The notes beneath the pieces were generated by a model, which ran no database searches, was not told the DNA's origin, and saw nothing but the letters and a program-made list of their open reading frames with translations. DNA of 64,000 bases, taken from Thalassobacillus cyri. Lineage in GTDB: Bacteria; Bacillota; Bacilli; Bacillales; Halobacillaceae. Every line of letters begins with the position of its first letter. Positions within the stretch are counted from its first letter, which is position 1. The DNA lies in assembly GCF_900107755.1 (NCBI RefSeq), contig NZ_FNQR01000002.1, positions 62,001 to 126,000 of the forward strand, read 5' to 3'. This document shows positions 39,981 through 49,454 of the stretch, one piece after another. The translations under genes were made by a program, and so were the position numbers.

Positions 39981-41813
39981 ATGAATAAAGTCGGTTTTTT
40001 TCAATCTGTGCGATTAAAGCTTATCCTTGTTTATATTCTACTCCTTTTGTTAGGAATACAAGTGATTGGTGCTTATTTCGCACAGAATTTGGAAAATAAT
40101 TTAGAACAAAACTTCAAAAACTCGATTAATGATCGGGTTCAATGGCTTACTTACAGTCTTACCCAGGCTTTTGAGAATGAGAAAGATCGGACGGATGATG
40201 AAGTTTCATTAGAAGAAGAAGTCCAGGGGATACTGGGTGATTTTGACAGTAGTGATATTCAGGAGCTGTTTGTAGTGGATAAAAACAGCCGTATTTTAGC
40301 TACCTACGGACAACAATATGATCAGCAGGATAATGTTGGGCAGAAAACCCGTGATTCCCTAGTACAAAGTACCCTATTGTTAGGTGATCCAAAGGATAAA
40401 ATCTTTGTTGATGAAGACAATGACCGAATCTTTGTGCGGACTTTCCCGATTACCGTAGATGATGAAACCGTCGGAGCCATTTACCTCAGAGCCAGGATGA
40501 ATGAGATATATACGCAGATGAGTGAAATCAATGGGATATTTGCTAAAGGGACATTGATTTCCCTGACCATTACTGCACTGCTTGGGATTCTAGTCGCCAG
40601 GACGATAACACGTCCTATCACAGAAATGAGAAAACAAGCCAAAAAAATGGCTGCTGGTGACTTTTCTCAAAAAGTAAATGTGTATGGTTCCGATGAGATT
40701 GGTCAATTAGCAGTCACCTTCAATGATTTAAGTGATAAGATCCAGCTTGCTCAAGCCACCACAGAAGGTGAGCGAAGGAAGCTTAGTTCCGTATTGTCTA
40801 ATATGTCGGATGGTGTGATAGCAACCGATCGTCTCGGAGCTATCACTTTGATGAACAAACCCGCATCGAACCTGATCGGCCAAAGTTTTGAGGATGTACA
40901 AGGCCAGTCTTTGTTTGACGTATTAGATCTTAACGATCAGATTTCCGATATCTCAGAAGTACAGGACACCGGTTCGATGCTGGTCGACATGAGCACCGAC
41001 GAACAGTATATGGTGTTGAAGGCTAACTTTTCTTATGTGTTAGATGAACGACAGAATATGAATGGATTCATTTCAGTAATCAGTGATGTAACGGAGCAGG
41101 AAAAAGTCGAGCGGGAACGCAGGGAATTTGTTTCGAATGTTTCCCATGAATTGCGTACGCCTTTGACTACGATGAGAAGTTATTTAGAAGCGTTGACGGA
41201 TGGAGCCTGGACGGATAAAGAGATTGCACCAAGGTTTTTGGAAGTAACTCAAAATGAAACAGAGCGAATGATTCGTCTGGTCAATGATTTGTTGCAATTA
41301 TCCAAAATGGACAGCAAGGGTCATGAGTTGTTCAAAGACCGTGTGGAATTTACTGAGTTTTACCATCACATCATCGACCGCTTCGAGATGAACAAAGAGG
41401 AAGGCATCACTTTTGAAAGAAACCTTCCTAAGGAAACGATATATGTATGGATGGATAAAGATAAGATCACGCAGGTCATGGATAATATCATCTCCAATGC
41501 CATTAAGTATTCTCCGGAGGGAGGAACCATCCGTTTCAAAACCCAAAAATTCTATAATAAACTTCAGATAAGTGTTTCGGATGAAGGTATGGGGATTCCT
41601 GCTGAAAAAGTGGATAAGATTTTTGATCGCTTCTATCGTGTCGATAAAGCTAGAACGCGGAAACTCGGAGGCACAGGTCTAGGCCTTGCTATTGCCCGGG
41701 AAATGATAGAAGCACACCATGGTCAAATCTGGGCAGAGAGCAAGGAAAACAAAGGGACCACCGTCCACTTTACATTGCCGCTTGTGAAAAAGAAGCGGAG
41801 GGGTAGCGCATGA
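39981..41813 (+). CDS. walK: Sensor histidine kinase WalK (YycG)
   Basis: Membrane kinase that phosphorylates WalR. The 610 residues have two membrane segments (about 10-31 and 184-205) around an extracellular Cache-like domain, then HAMP (RTITRPITEMRKQAKKMAAGDF), a PAS domain (about 265-375), the phospho-His box FVSNVSHELRTPLT and the ATPase domain with DNIISNAIKYS, DEGMGIP and GGTGLGLAI. Length is normal. It overlaps walH by 4 bp. A near-perfect Noc-site palindrome lies at 41691-41704, in the region encoding the last ATPase motif. Confidence 0.97.
   Translation: MNKVGFFQSVRLKLILVYILLLLLGIQVIGAYFAQNLENNLEQNFKNSINDRVQWLTYSLTQAFENEKDRTDDEVSLEEEVQGILGDFDSSDIQELFVVDKNSRILATYGQQYDQQDNVGQKTRDSLVQSTLLLGDPKDKIFVDEDNDRIFVRTFPITVDDETVGAIYLRARMNEIYTQMSEINGIFAKGTLISLTITALLGILVARTITRPITEMRKQAKKMAAGDFSQKVNVYGSDEIGQLAVTFNDLSDKIQLAQATTEGERRKLSSVLSNMSDGVIATDRLGAITLMNKPASNLIGQSFEDVQGQSLFDVLDLNDQISDISEVQDTGSMLVDMSTDEQYMVLKANFSYVLDERQNMNGFISVISDVTEQEKVERERREFVSNVSHELRTPLTTMRSYLEALTDGAWTDKEIAPRFLEVTQNETERMIRLVNDLLQLSKMDSKGHELFKDRVEFTEFYHHIIDRFEMNKEEGITFERNLPKETIYVWMDKDKITQVMDNIISNAIKYSPEGGTIRFKTQKFYNKLQISVSDEGMGIPAEKVDKIFDRFYRVDKARTRKLGGTGLGLAIAREMIEAHHGQIWAESKENKGTTVHFTLPLVKKKRRGSA
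41691..41704. promoter_or_regulatory. Noc-binding site in walK
   Basis: ATTGCCCGGGAAAT matches the Noc consensus ATTTCCCGGGAAAT at 13 of 14 positions. It falls within coding sequence, as Noc sites usually do. Confidence 0.6.
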
Positions 41814-43147
41814 ATTTTGAAACCTTAAAATCTATCATATTGTTTATTTTAATTATGCTCAGTTTGTTTTTGACGGTAGCTTTATGGAACTACCAGCCTA
41901 GTCATGACAGGGTGGAAGATGATTTGGGGGTAAACACGGATGTCGGTGGACTGGAACAGAAGATGACCGATGTAGTACAGCCGAGTAATATCGTCTTTCA
42001 TAATATTGGGGGCGATTATGGCTTTAAAGATCCCAAGGATGAAGCGCTCTTCTATCAAAAAATGCAAAACTGGACACTTTATAATTTTCAGCCTGTCGAA
42101 AGTGGTTTTCCAGAAGGACAGGTCATGTCAGAAGTAGTATTTCCGACAGGTTTACCAATCAGTACCCTTTCAAGTATTTTTACAGTGAGTGAAGAGGAGC
42201 AGGAAATAGGTTTACCAGCTGGTAATTTTAAACATATGTTATTTGTTCTGGATGAAAGCACAGAATCGATTACCGAAGTACGGTTTATCTCCAGGGATGG
42301 AGAAAATGTTGTTCGTGCACAAATACAGGCTACAGATGCATTTGCCGATTTAATCTCCCACCATCGATCCTTAGAAAATAAACAAGAACTTATTAAATAT
42401 GAAAATAAAAATACGCGTATCTTTATACCGAAAAACGAAGTGACGATGACCGATCATTATATTTCCGTTGACCCTGTAAAAGTAGAACCTTTAACAAATG
42501 CCCTTTTTGATGATGTCTCCCGTGTGAAAAAAAGTAAACGAAGTGATGATACAACCAGCTTTTCCGATTATGACAGTGAGATGAGAATAGCGGAAGATGG
42601 AAATAGTATGAAATTGGAAAAAGCGTTATTTGGAAAAGGTGCAATTTTGGATGACTATGAACTTATTACAGAAAGTTTGGCAATGGTTAACAACCATAAA
42701 GGATGGACAGATAAATATCATCTTTTCGATGTAACCGATTATCAGGTTTCATATCGCATGATTTACGATGGAATCCCTGTCCTTTCGCCAAGCCGCTTAT
42801 CAGAGATCACTGTCCAGTATCGACAGGAAGAGTTATATAGATATAAACGCCCCTTGATTGATATTGTCGATGTATACGCGGATGAAGAGAGAGAGATTGT
42901 ACTGGAGTCGGGTGAAAGAGTGATAGACGTATTAGAAAACACTACCTCTATCAACCAAAATACGATACAGGATATCTCCATCGGTTACCGTTTTATTCCT
43001 TCTAACCCAGGAAAACAGAACGTTTTTTATACATTGATGCCAGCGTGGTATGTCAAGCATAATGGGAAATGGGAAAATATCAACGAAAAGTTAGACGCAG
43101 TCCAATTATCGAAAGGAGCGGATCAGGATGCAATGGGGTCAAATTAA
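41810..43147 (+). CDS. walH: WalRK regulator WalH (YycH)
   Basis: Membrane-anchored regulator of WalK, 445 residues. One N-terminal helix (about 7-26) is followed by a large extracytoplasmic part. The family is weakly conserved, but position, length and topology match YycH, which forms a complex with YycI and WalK (inhibitory in B. subtilis, activating in Staphylococcus). The ATG overlaps the end of walK after GGAGGGG. It overlaps walI by 20 bp. Confidence 0.93.
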   Translation: MNFETLKSIILFILIMLSLFLTVALWNYQPSHDRVEDDLGVNTDVGGLEQKMTDVVQPSNIVFHNIGGDYGFKDPKDEALFYQKMQNWTLYNFQPVESGFPEGQVMSEVVFPTGLPISTLSSIFTVSEEEQEIGLPAGNFKHMLFVLDESTESITEVRFISRDGENVVRAQIQATDAFADLISHHRSLENKQELIKYENKNTRIFIPKNEVTMTDHYISVDPVKVEPLTNALFDDVSRVKKSKRSDDTTSFSDYDSEMRIAEDGNSMKLEKALFGKGAILDDYELITESLAMVNNHKGWTDKYHLFDVTDYQVSYRMIYDGIPVLSPSRLSEITVQYRQEELYRYKRPLIDIVDVYADEEREIVLESGERVIDVLENTTSINQNTIQDISIGYRFIPSNPGKQNVFYTLMPAWYVKHNGKWENINEKLDAVQLSKGADQDAMGSN

Positions 43148-44039
43148 AACATTATTTATCCTATGCTTTCTGATCCTGGATCTTTTTTTGCTGCAGCAGT
43201 TTTTAACTAAAACCGATGATGCCGAGCTTGAACAACTGGATGAGAACACTTCTGCTGCAGAACAATTAAACCTTGAAAATATCGATACCTCTGATATACC
43301 TGAAGAACAACCCCCTATGGCTTTCATTAATGGCAGGAGAGCGGATTTCTCTGAAGAAGATTTGAACGCTCTTGATGCTATGGAAGGTATTGATCCTAGC
43401 CTGTATAACAAGAATTCGCTTTACGTAAAATTTGAGGAACCAATTCCAGTTGAGGCTGAGGATGAGGGCGAAGAAATTATGGATAAGGTAGAGGATTTTG
43501 TCCTCTATGATGACCAATATTCTTATTGGGGTAAAAATGACGAGCATCAGGTTATTTTATTCTTTCAAAAAAACAACAATAGCACGATTTATTTCAATGA
43601 AAGCGGCTTACTGATGTTTTTAGTTGAAGAAGGGGAGATCACTGGATATTATCAAACCAGGCTTGGGGATATTGAAAAAGAAAGTGAGAAATCCGAATTA
43701 CTTCAGCCTATTCAAGCCGTATATCAGTTATATGATAATGGAGAGATAACCTCGGAAGATAAAATTACTGACATGGTAGTAGGCTACCATTCTCAAATCC
43801 AGGGTGATTCCAATGGTATACAAGTGTTCGCTCCGACATGGAAGATTACAGTCAATAATAAGGACATTCATTTTGTAACAGCAACCACAGAAGGAAGAAT
43901 TCTGGAAGTAAATGAAAATGAATTTATCACGAAGGCACTGGAAACTGCAGGGATTGTGAGCCCTCAGGATGATAATCAAGCAGAGAGCGTTCAAGAGCCG
44001 GATTCCGAATCAGCACAAGAGCCGGATAATAATGAATAA
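43128..44039 (+). CDS. walI: WalRK regulator WalI (YycI)
   Basis: Partner of WalH, 303 residues. One N-terminal membrane helix (about 7-24, FILCFLILDLFLLQQF) precedes an extracytoplasmic domain with the YycI fold. The C-terminal tail (about 285-303) is rich in Glu, Asp, Ser and Pro with a repeated QEPD unit, longer than in B. subtilis. The start is an ATG inside the end of walH with AAAGGAG upstream. The overlap suggests coupled synthesis of the two partners. Confidence 0.92.
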   Translation: MQWGQIKTLFILCFLILDLFLLQQFLTKTDDAELEQLDENTSAAEQLNLENIDTSDIPEEQPPMAFINGRRADFSEEDLNALDAMEGIDPSLYNKNSLYVKFEEPIPVEAEDEGEEIMDKVEDFVLYDDQYSYWGKNDEHQVILFFQKNNNSTIYFNESGLLMFLVEEGEITGYYQTRLGDIEKESEKSELLQPIQAVYQLYDNGEITSEDKITDMVVGYHSQIQGDSNGIQVFAPTWKITVNNKDIHFVTATTEGRILEVNENEFITKALETAGIVSPQDDNQAESVQEPDSESAQEPDNNE

Positions 44040-44059
44040 TATAGATGGAGGGTCGATGA

Positions 44060-44857
44060 ATGACCTTACGTTTTAGCGTGTTAGCTTCAGGAAGTACTGG
44101 AAATGCTTTTTATATAGAGACAGATCAAGAAAAAATTTTAGTAGATGCCGGATTAAGTGGCAAAAGAATCGACCAGGCGATGCATGAAGTCGGCATCAAT
44201 CCAAAAGAACTTACAAAAATTTTAGTTACCCACGAGCATAGTGATCATATCAAGGGATTGGGTATCATGGCGCGAAAATATAATTTACCTATTTATGCAA
44301 ATGAGAAAACGTGGCATGCTATGGATGGTTCCCTTGGTAAACTTACGCTGGATCAAAAGTTTCATTTCGGGATGGAAGAAGTGAAGAGCTTCGGTGACCT
44401 TGATGTTGAATCTTTTGGGGTTTCTCATGATGCCGCAGATCCGATGTTTTATACATTCAGGCATAATGGGAAAAAAGTTTCTCTGGTCACCGATTTAGGG
44501 TATGTTTCAGAACGTATTAAAAAAACAGTAGAAGATGCGGATGCCTATATTTTTGAATCTAATCACGATGTTGAAATGCTGCGGATGGGAAGATACCCGT
44601 GGAATACCAAACGAAGAATTCTTGGTGATTCCGGTCATGTATCCAATGAAGATTGTGCCCTCGCTTTGACTGATATCATAACAGATCGAACAAAGCGTAT
44701 TTATTTAGCTCATTTAAGTCAAGATAACAATATGAAAGATCTTGCCCGTATGTCTGTCAGCAATGTGCTGAAAGAAAGAGGGTTTGAAGTGGGATCTCGT
44801 GTAGAGCTCCATGATACCGATCCTAAACAACCTACGCCTTTATATGTTGTTGGGTGA
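44060..44857 (+). CDS. walJ: Metallo-hydrolase WalJ (YycJ)
   Basis: Metallo-beta-lactamase-fold protein of 265 residues. The metal motif is [10 protein letters not shown] (about 55-64), with [15 protein letters not shown] at the N-terminus and [10 protein letters not shown] later, the standard YycJ pattern. In other bacteria YycJ has 5'-3' exonuclease activity on DNA and is linked to mismatch repair; the wall link of its operon is unexplained. The ATG follows GGAGGG. Fifth gene of the wal operon. Confidence 0.94.
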   Translation: MTLRFSVLASGSTGNAFYIETDQEKILVDAGLSGKRIDQAMHEVGINPKELTKILVTHEHSDHIKGLGIMARKYNLPIYANEKTWHAMDGSLGKLTLDQKFHFGMEEVKSFGDLDVESFGVSHDAADPMFYTFRHNGKKVSLVTDLGYVSERIKKTVEDADAYIFESNHDVEMLRMGRYPWNTKRRILGDSGHVSNEDCALALTDIITDRTKRIYLAHLSQDNNMKDLARMSVSNVLKERGFEVGSRVELHDTDPKQPTPLYVVG

Positions 44858-44933
44858 TTGCTACTTATATGCTGAAAATTTTCTAAAGGTAGTACGGATA
44901 TTCCATTACAAATAGAAAGGAATGGTAGAGCAT

Positions 44934-46157
44934 ATGGGTTACTATGACGACCATTCTCCTCAGACAAGGCAGCATAAGAAGAAAAAGAGCTGGGTCATGC
45001 CTACGATCGTAGGAATTATACTGGGTGCTGTGCTGGTGTTATTGGCTCTTCCTGCATTAATACAGTCTAATCTGCTCCCCTATGATATGACGATACCTGA
45101 GGATGAGAGTGGACTTGTAGATGAGGACCAGAATTTATCCGGCACCACGCAAAATGTCGAGGTGGATGTTACCACCCAGGTTACAGAAGTGGTTGAAAAT
45201 GTGGCTCCTGCGGTTGTAGGGGTAGTCAACATGCAATCCCGCTCTAATTTTTGGCAGGAACAAGAAGAAGGAGAAGCTGGTACAGGTTCCGGTGTCATTT
45301 ATAAAATAGATGGGGATACGGCCTATGTGGTCACCAACCATCATGTCATCCAGGGAGCCGACAAAGTTGAAGTAGCGTTAGCCGACGAAACGAGGATTAC
45401 TGCTGAAATCGTCGGGAGTGATTTATTTACCGATCTGGCAGTATTGAAAATGCCGGCTGACCAGGTCGAAAAAGAAATTCCAATCGGGAAGTCGGAGAAT
45501 ATCAAGGTGGGAGAGCCTGCAATTGCAATCGGCAGTCCATTAGGTTTACGGTTTTCCGGTTCAGTTACAAAAGGAATCATCAGTGGGAAACAACGGGCGA
45601 TTCCACAGGATTTCAATGGTGACGGACAAGCAGATTGGCAGGCTGATGTCATTCAAACAGATGCAGCCATCAACCCTGGAAACAGTGGGGGTGCATTGAT
45701 AAATATCGAAGGTCAGCTGATCGGTATCAATTCGATGAAAATTGCACGTTCTGCGGTAGAAGGGATCGGTTTCGCTATTCCAATCGACGAAGCAAAACCG
45801 ATTATTGATGAGTTAGAAAAAGAAGGAAAAGTAACACGCCCATTCCTTGGGGTGGAAGCTTACTCGATTGCAGATGTTCCGAAGAGCGAAAGGCAAAATA
45901 CGTTGCAGCTTCCAGAAGAAGTAGACGGTGGCGTATATTTACGTTCTGTAGAGCCTATGTCGCCTGCTGCGAAAGCTGGATTAGAACAGTTGGACGTCAT
46001 TACCCAGCTGGATGGAGAGTCTATTCAAAATATTATTGAACTTCGTCAGCACCTTTACCATGAGAAAAAAGTTGGAGAGGAAATGACAGTTACCTATTAT
46101 CGAAATGGGGAACAACAAGAAACTACGGTAACCCTAGCCGCGCAAGAAGATTTTTAA
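44934..46157 (+). CDS. htrC: Membrane-anchored serine protease HtrC (YycK, DegP family)
   Basis: Quality-control protease outside the membrane. The 407 residues start with a basic segment, one membrane helix (PTIVGIILGAVLVLLALPAL, about 27-46), an acidic linker, and the trypsin-like domain with the triad His (VVTNHHVIQ), Asp (SDLFTDLAVL) and Ser (INPGNSGGAL), then a PDZ domain (VEPMSPAAKAGL). Length is normal. The ATG at 44934 gives the family N-terminus; ATG 44922 is an alternative. Last gene of the wal operon, 76 bp from walJ, with a terminator after it. Confidence 0.94.
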   Translation: MGYYDDHSPQTRQHKKKKSWVMPTIVGIILGAVLVLLALPALIQSNLLPYDMTIPEDESGLVDEDQNLSGTTQNVEVDVTTQVTEVVENVAPAVVGVVNMQSRSNFWQEQEEGEAGTGSGVIYKIDGDTAYVVTNHHVIQGADKVEVALADETRITAEIVGSDLFTDLAVLKMPADQVEKEIPIGKSENIKVGEPAIAIGSPLGLRFSGSVTKGIISGKQRAIPQDFNGDGQADWQADVIQTDAAINPGNSGGALINIEGQLIGINSMKIARSAVEGIGFAIPIDEAKPIIDELEKEGKVTRPFLGVEAYSIADVPKSERQNTLQLPEEVDGGVYLRSVEPMSPAAKAGLEQLDVITQLDGESIQNIIELRQHLYHEKKVGEEMTVTYYRNGEQQETTVTLAAQEDF

Positions 46158-46164
46158 TCCTGCT

Positions 46165-46200
46165 TAAAGCTGTCTCTTTATAAAGAGGCAGCTTTTTTAA
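46165..46200 (+). terminator. Terminator after htrC
   Basis: AAAGCTGTCTCTTTA and TAAAGAGGCAGCTTT form a 15-bp stem with one G-U, followed by a T run. It closes the walRKHIJ-htrC operon. Confidence 0.92.
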
Positions 46201-46210
46201 GCATAAATAA

Positions 46211-46488
46211 TTATCCACAAGTTGTGGGTATCATGAGGATAAATGGTATATATATAGTAGCGAACATAAATTCTTATACTAAATAACTGGTATGACCTGT
46301 GAATATGTGTATAACATCTGTGTATAACCTGTTCACATCGTAGAATATTGTGTGTATAAATGAAAATCAACACCCCTTGTTAATAAATCTGTGGACAATT
46401 GTTAGTAACTCTCAGAAAAATTAAAAACTTTACACATGTGGATGGTTTATTATTAGCAATAATGCTTTTGGATAACGGTTTATTATTA
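46211..46488. promoter_or_regulatory. DnaA-box cluster with AT-rich 12-mer repeats, 40 kb from oriC
   Basis: Boxes fitting TTATNCACA: TTATCCACA at 46211-46219 and, inverted, TGTGTATAA at 46306-46314, 46319-46327 and 46351-46359. Weaker forms: TGTGAATAT (46298-46306), TGTGGACAA (46390-46398), TGTGGATGG (46437-46445). A 12-mer GGTTTATTATTA is present twice (46444-46455 and 46477-46488). No gene occurs in the 376-bp gap 46158-46533. The cluster may titrate DnaA or control the next gene (inference). Confidence 0.8.
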
Positions 46489-46533
46489 AATTGTTATCTA
46501 GTTATACTCAATTAGTAATTTAAGGAGGCTTCC

Positions 46534-46845
46534 ATGGAAATATTCACAAAAAAAGTCATTCACCTTATCTCGACCATTCCCGAAGGGAATGTGATGACCT
46601 ATGGGCAAATTGCCAAGCTTGCCGGCAGCCCGCGCGGGGCAAGACAGGTTGCACGTATTCTTCATACCATGAGTCGAAAATATAAGCTTCCCTGGCACCG
46701 TGTGGTCAGTGCGAAAGGACAAATTGCCATTAAGGATGAAGAAACTGCGGAAGAGCAAAGAATACGCCTGGAAAGTGAAGAAGTCAGGATAGAGAATGGA
46801 CGATACATTAATTTAATTGTATATCAGTATCATCCCCAGGTTTAA
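46534..46845 (+). CDS. Alkyltransferase-like protein (ATL, MGMT family)
   Basis: A 103-residue protein with the DNA-binding fold of O6-alkylguanine transferases (NVMTYGQIAKLAGSPRGARQVARIL). The active-site PCHR of true transferases reads PWHRV here, with W54 in place of the catalytic cysteine. That makes it an ATL protein, which binds alkylated guanine and flags it for excision repair rather than removing the alkyl group. The ATG follows AAGGAGG. It stands alone downstream of the DnaA-box cluster. Confidence 0.9.
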   Translation: MEIFTKKVIHLISTIPEGNVMTYGQIAKLAGSPRGARQVARILHTMSRKYKLPWHRVVSAKGQIAIKDEETAEEQRIRLESEEVRIENGRYINLIVYQYHPQV

Positions 46846-46899
46846 TAAAATTGGTTTTTAGGAAGAGAATAATTAACAATGATTAAGGAGGGAATGAAA

Positions 46900-47736
46900 G
46901 TGAAGGATAGATTGATACCGGTGACTTCAGTAAGAAGTGGCACCGAACAGCCTTTGACACCTGATATTCACTGCCTGCCGATCCAGGTAGTAAACGTTTG
47001 TTTTGTCGGAAGTACAGCTCACCCGCAGGATTGGGTGCTGGTCGATGCCGGCATGCCTAAATCTGCTGACGAAATTTTAGGGACGGCTCAGGAGCTTTAT
47101 GGAGAAAATAACAGACCGAAGGCAATCATTCTTACGCATGGCCATTTTGACCATGTAGGAGCAGTTGAGGAGTTGGTTGATCATTGGGAGGTACCCGTTT
47201 ATGCCCATGAACTGGAAATGCCTTACCTTACTGGTGAAATGGACTACCCGGAGCCGGACACCAGTGTAGAAGGCGGAATGGTAGCGAAAATGTCACGGAT
47301 GTTCCCAAATGAAGGAATTGACCTTGGATCCCATGTTCATAAGCTTCCTGATGATGGAACAGTCCCGTTTATGCCTGGCTGGCGATGGGTCCATACCCCC
47401 GGACACACCCAAGGGCATATATCCTTGTTCCGGGAATCCGATCGTTCACTGATTGCAGGTGATGCTTTTGTAACGGTAAAACAAGAATATTTATTCAAAG
47501 TATTGACCCAAGAGCAAGAAATCAGTGGTCCGCCTCGTTATTTGACTACGGATTGGACGACAGCCTGGGAGTCAGTGAAGAAGTTGGATGCACTGAAGCC
47601 GGAACTGGCTGTGACTGGACACGGACTTCCGATGAGTGGTGAGGAATTAACGGAAAACCTCGCTAAACTGAATCGGGAATTTGATAAAATAGCTATTCCT
47701 GACCATGGTCGCTATGTTGATGAAGATGAAAAATAA
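46900..47736 (+). CDS. Metallo-beta-lactamase fold hydrolase
   Basis: A 278-residue cytoplasmic metallo-hydrolase. The zinc motif is ILTHGHFDHVGAVEEL (about 81-96), with HTPGHTQGHISLF and IAGDAF further on and VTGHGLPMSG near the end. The spacing resembles lactonase or glyoxalase-II-like members, but the substrate cannot be told. The start is GTG at 46900 with AAGGAGG 8 nt upstream; ATG at 46894 is too close to that site and ATG 46879 lies before it. Confidence 0.87.
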   Translation: MKDRLIPVTSVRSGTEQPLTPDIHCLPIQVVNVCFVGSTAHPQDWVLVDAGMPKSADEILGTAQELYGENNRPKAIILTHGHFDHVGAVEELVDHWEVPVYAHELEMPYLTGEMDYPEPDTSVEGGMVAKMSRMFPNEGIDLGSHVHKLPDDGTVPFMPGWRWVHTPGHTQGHISLFRESDRSLIAGDAFVTVKQEYLFKVLTQEQEISGPPRYLTTDWTTAWESVKKLDALKPELAVTGHGLPMSGEELTENLAKLNREFDKIAIPDHGRYVDEDEK

Positions 47737-47767
47737 GCCGGGGCTGAGCGCCCGGCTTATTTTTTAT
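47732..47767. terminator. Bidirectional terminator, hydrolase / symporter
   Basis: AATAAGCCGGG and CCCGGCTTATT form an 11-bp stem around a short loop, with T runs for the plus strand. It lies between two converging genes. Confidence 0.88.
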
Positions 47768-47815
47768 GAGAATACTTATAAGTAGCAAATAAAACACAAA
47801 TCCCGAAAAATAAAG

Positions 47816-49246
47816 TTACTGGTCTATTCCATCGGAATCTTTGGCTTCATCGGTGAATAATTTGACGCCAGGTTTACCACCTTTTCCGCGATAGATTCGC
47901 TCAATGTAATCCTCTGTAATTGCTTTGATTTCTTTGTGCATGAACAGAACCGGGAAAATATTGAAAATTACTACTGCTGCCAGCAGTAAATCGAGGAACT
48001 GCCATACAAACTGCAGGCCACCGATGGCGCCAAGGTAAATGGAAACGACATAGACGATACGCATCCCTTTAGAAACTTTCAAACCGAATAAGTACTCTGC
48101 CTGTTTTTCGCCGAAGAAAATGATGACGCCTACCGTTGTCAGTACAAAGAATAACAAAAAGATGGCGACAAATGCTCCTCCGAATTGTTCGCCGAAAACA
48201 TCAGCAAACGCGATATTTACCATACTGGAGGATTGATCGGCCCCAACTTCTTTCCAGGCTCCGGAAGCCAGGACAGTCAGCCCGGTTACGGTACATATCA
48301 CAATTGTGTCGACGAAGACACTGAAGATTCCCCATAGCGCCTGTTTACTTGGATGATCGGTCTGTGCGGCAGCATGAGCGACTGGACCTGTACCAAGCCC
48401 AGCTTCATTGGAATACAGTCCTCGTGCAATCCCCCAGCGAATGGCCTGGGCAATGCCTGCGCCGGCAAATCCTCCAGCTGCTGAAACAGGAGTGAAAGCA
48501 TGGGCAAAAATAAGGCCGAAGATATTGGGAATGGCACCGATGTTAGCAATAATGACGATGAAACAAATAATTAAGTAAGACAATACCATAAAAGGGACCA
48601 GTTTATCGGTTACTTTTCCAATACGCTTAATTCCCCCGAAGACGATTATACCAATCAACACGGTGATGATGATTCCCGTAATCCATGCCGGCCAGCCGAA
48701 TGCTCCTTCCACCTGGGTGGTGATCGAGTTGGACTGTACCATGACACTCGGGATGATTTCAATCATTAGAAAAAAGGCGAATAAGGCCGCGATTTTGTTC
48801 CAGCCTAATCCTTTTTTGATATAATATTGCGGACCGCCTACCCAGACACCTTCTTTATTCAATTCGCGGTATTTCAATCCGAGTAGAATCTCCGAGTATC
48901 TCGTGGCCATCCCGATCAAAGCGACCATCCACATCCAGAAAAGTGCACCAGGACCTCCCATAGCAATGGCGAGCGGAACCCCTACAATGTTAGTCGCTCC
49001 AGCAGTCGAGGCAAGTGCAGAGGTGAATGCCTGGAATGGTGTGATGGTTCCTTCGTGTTTGTTCTTTTTGAATATTTGCCCGATTGTCCGGTGAAGTACA
49101 TGGCCGAAAAAACGGAATTGAAAAAAATTCAGCCGGATCGTCAGAAAGATTCCACCTACAATAAGAATGATGGCTAATATATAAGTCCAAAGGAAGTTAG
49201 AGATATTGGCTACCCCTGTTTCAATCAGTGTCAGCAGATTATCCAT
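47816..49246 (-). CDS. Alanine/amino acid:cation symporter (AGCS family)
   Basis: Polytopic transporter of 476 residues with about eleven membrane segments, bringing in alanine, glycine or glutamine with sodium. The family signature TSALASTAGATNIVGVPLAIAMGGPGALFWMW is in residues about 71-102, and GLYSNEAGLGTGPVAHAAAQTDHP near 280. The ATG follows GGGAGGAG. It is a lone gene. B. subtilis has several members (AlsT, YrbD, YflA) and the substrate cannot be picked from sequence. Confidence 0.9.
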   Translation of the reverse strand: MDNLLTLIETGVANISNFLWTYILAIILIVGGIFLTIRLNFFQFRFFGHVLHRTIGQIFKKNKHEGTITPFQAFTSALASTAGATNIVGVPLAIAMGGPGALFWMWMVALIGMATRYSEILLGLKYRELNKEGVWVGGPQYYIKKGLGWNKIAALFAFFLMIEIIPSVMVQSNSITTQVEGAFGWPAWITGIIITVLIGIIVFGGIKRIGKVTDKLVPFMVLSYLIICFIVIIANIGAIPNIFGLIFAHAFTPVSAAGGFAGAGIAQAIRWGIARGLYSNEAGLGTGPVAHAAAQTDHPSKQALWGIFSVFVDTIVICTVTGLTVLASGAWKEVGADQSSSMVNIAFADVFGEQFGGAFVAIFLLFFVLTTVGVIIFFGEKQAEYLFGLKVSKGMRIVYVVSIYLGAIGGLQFVWQFLDLLLAAVVIFNIFPVLFMHKEIKAITEDYIERIYRGKGGKPGVKLFTDEAKDSDGIDQ

Positions 49247-49411
49247 TAGTAAGCTCCTCCCACAAAGTCGATGGTTTATAATTGTTTACCCGTTTTCTTT
49301 ATTGGTAAAGCGTTACAAATTTACCAGTATATTAGGGGCAGAAAGAAGGAAAAGAGCTGTATGGAAGGTTAAGAGGTAAGTATTTTTGAGGGAATGAGCA
49401 CATTTTGGACA

Positions 49412-49445
49412 CAAAAAAAGGACCCCTATATAGGAGTCCTTTTTG
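49412..49445 (-). terminator. Terminator after the cold-shock gene
   Basis: Read on the minus strand, AAAAAGGACTCCTA and TAGGGGTCCTTTTT pair over a tiny loop, followed by more T residues. It starts 9 bp after the csp stop. Confidence 0.88.
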
Positions 49446-49454
49446 TAACGTCAA

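Noticed and set aside
46211-46488. A second chromosomal replication origin
   Set aside because: Boxes and AT repeats are suggestive, but dnaA-oriC is present with all its parts, so I call this a DnaA-box cluster only.
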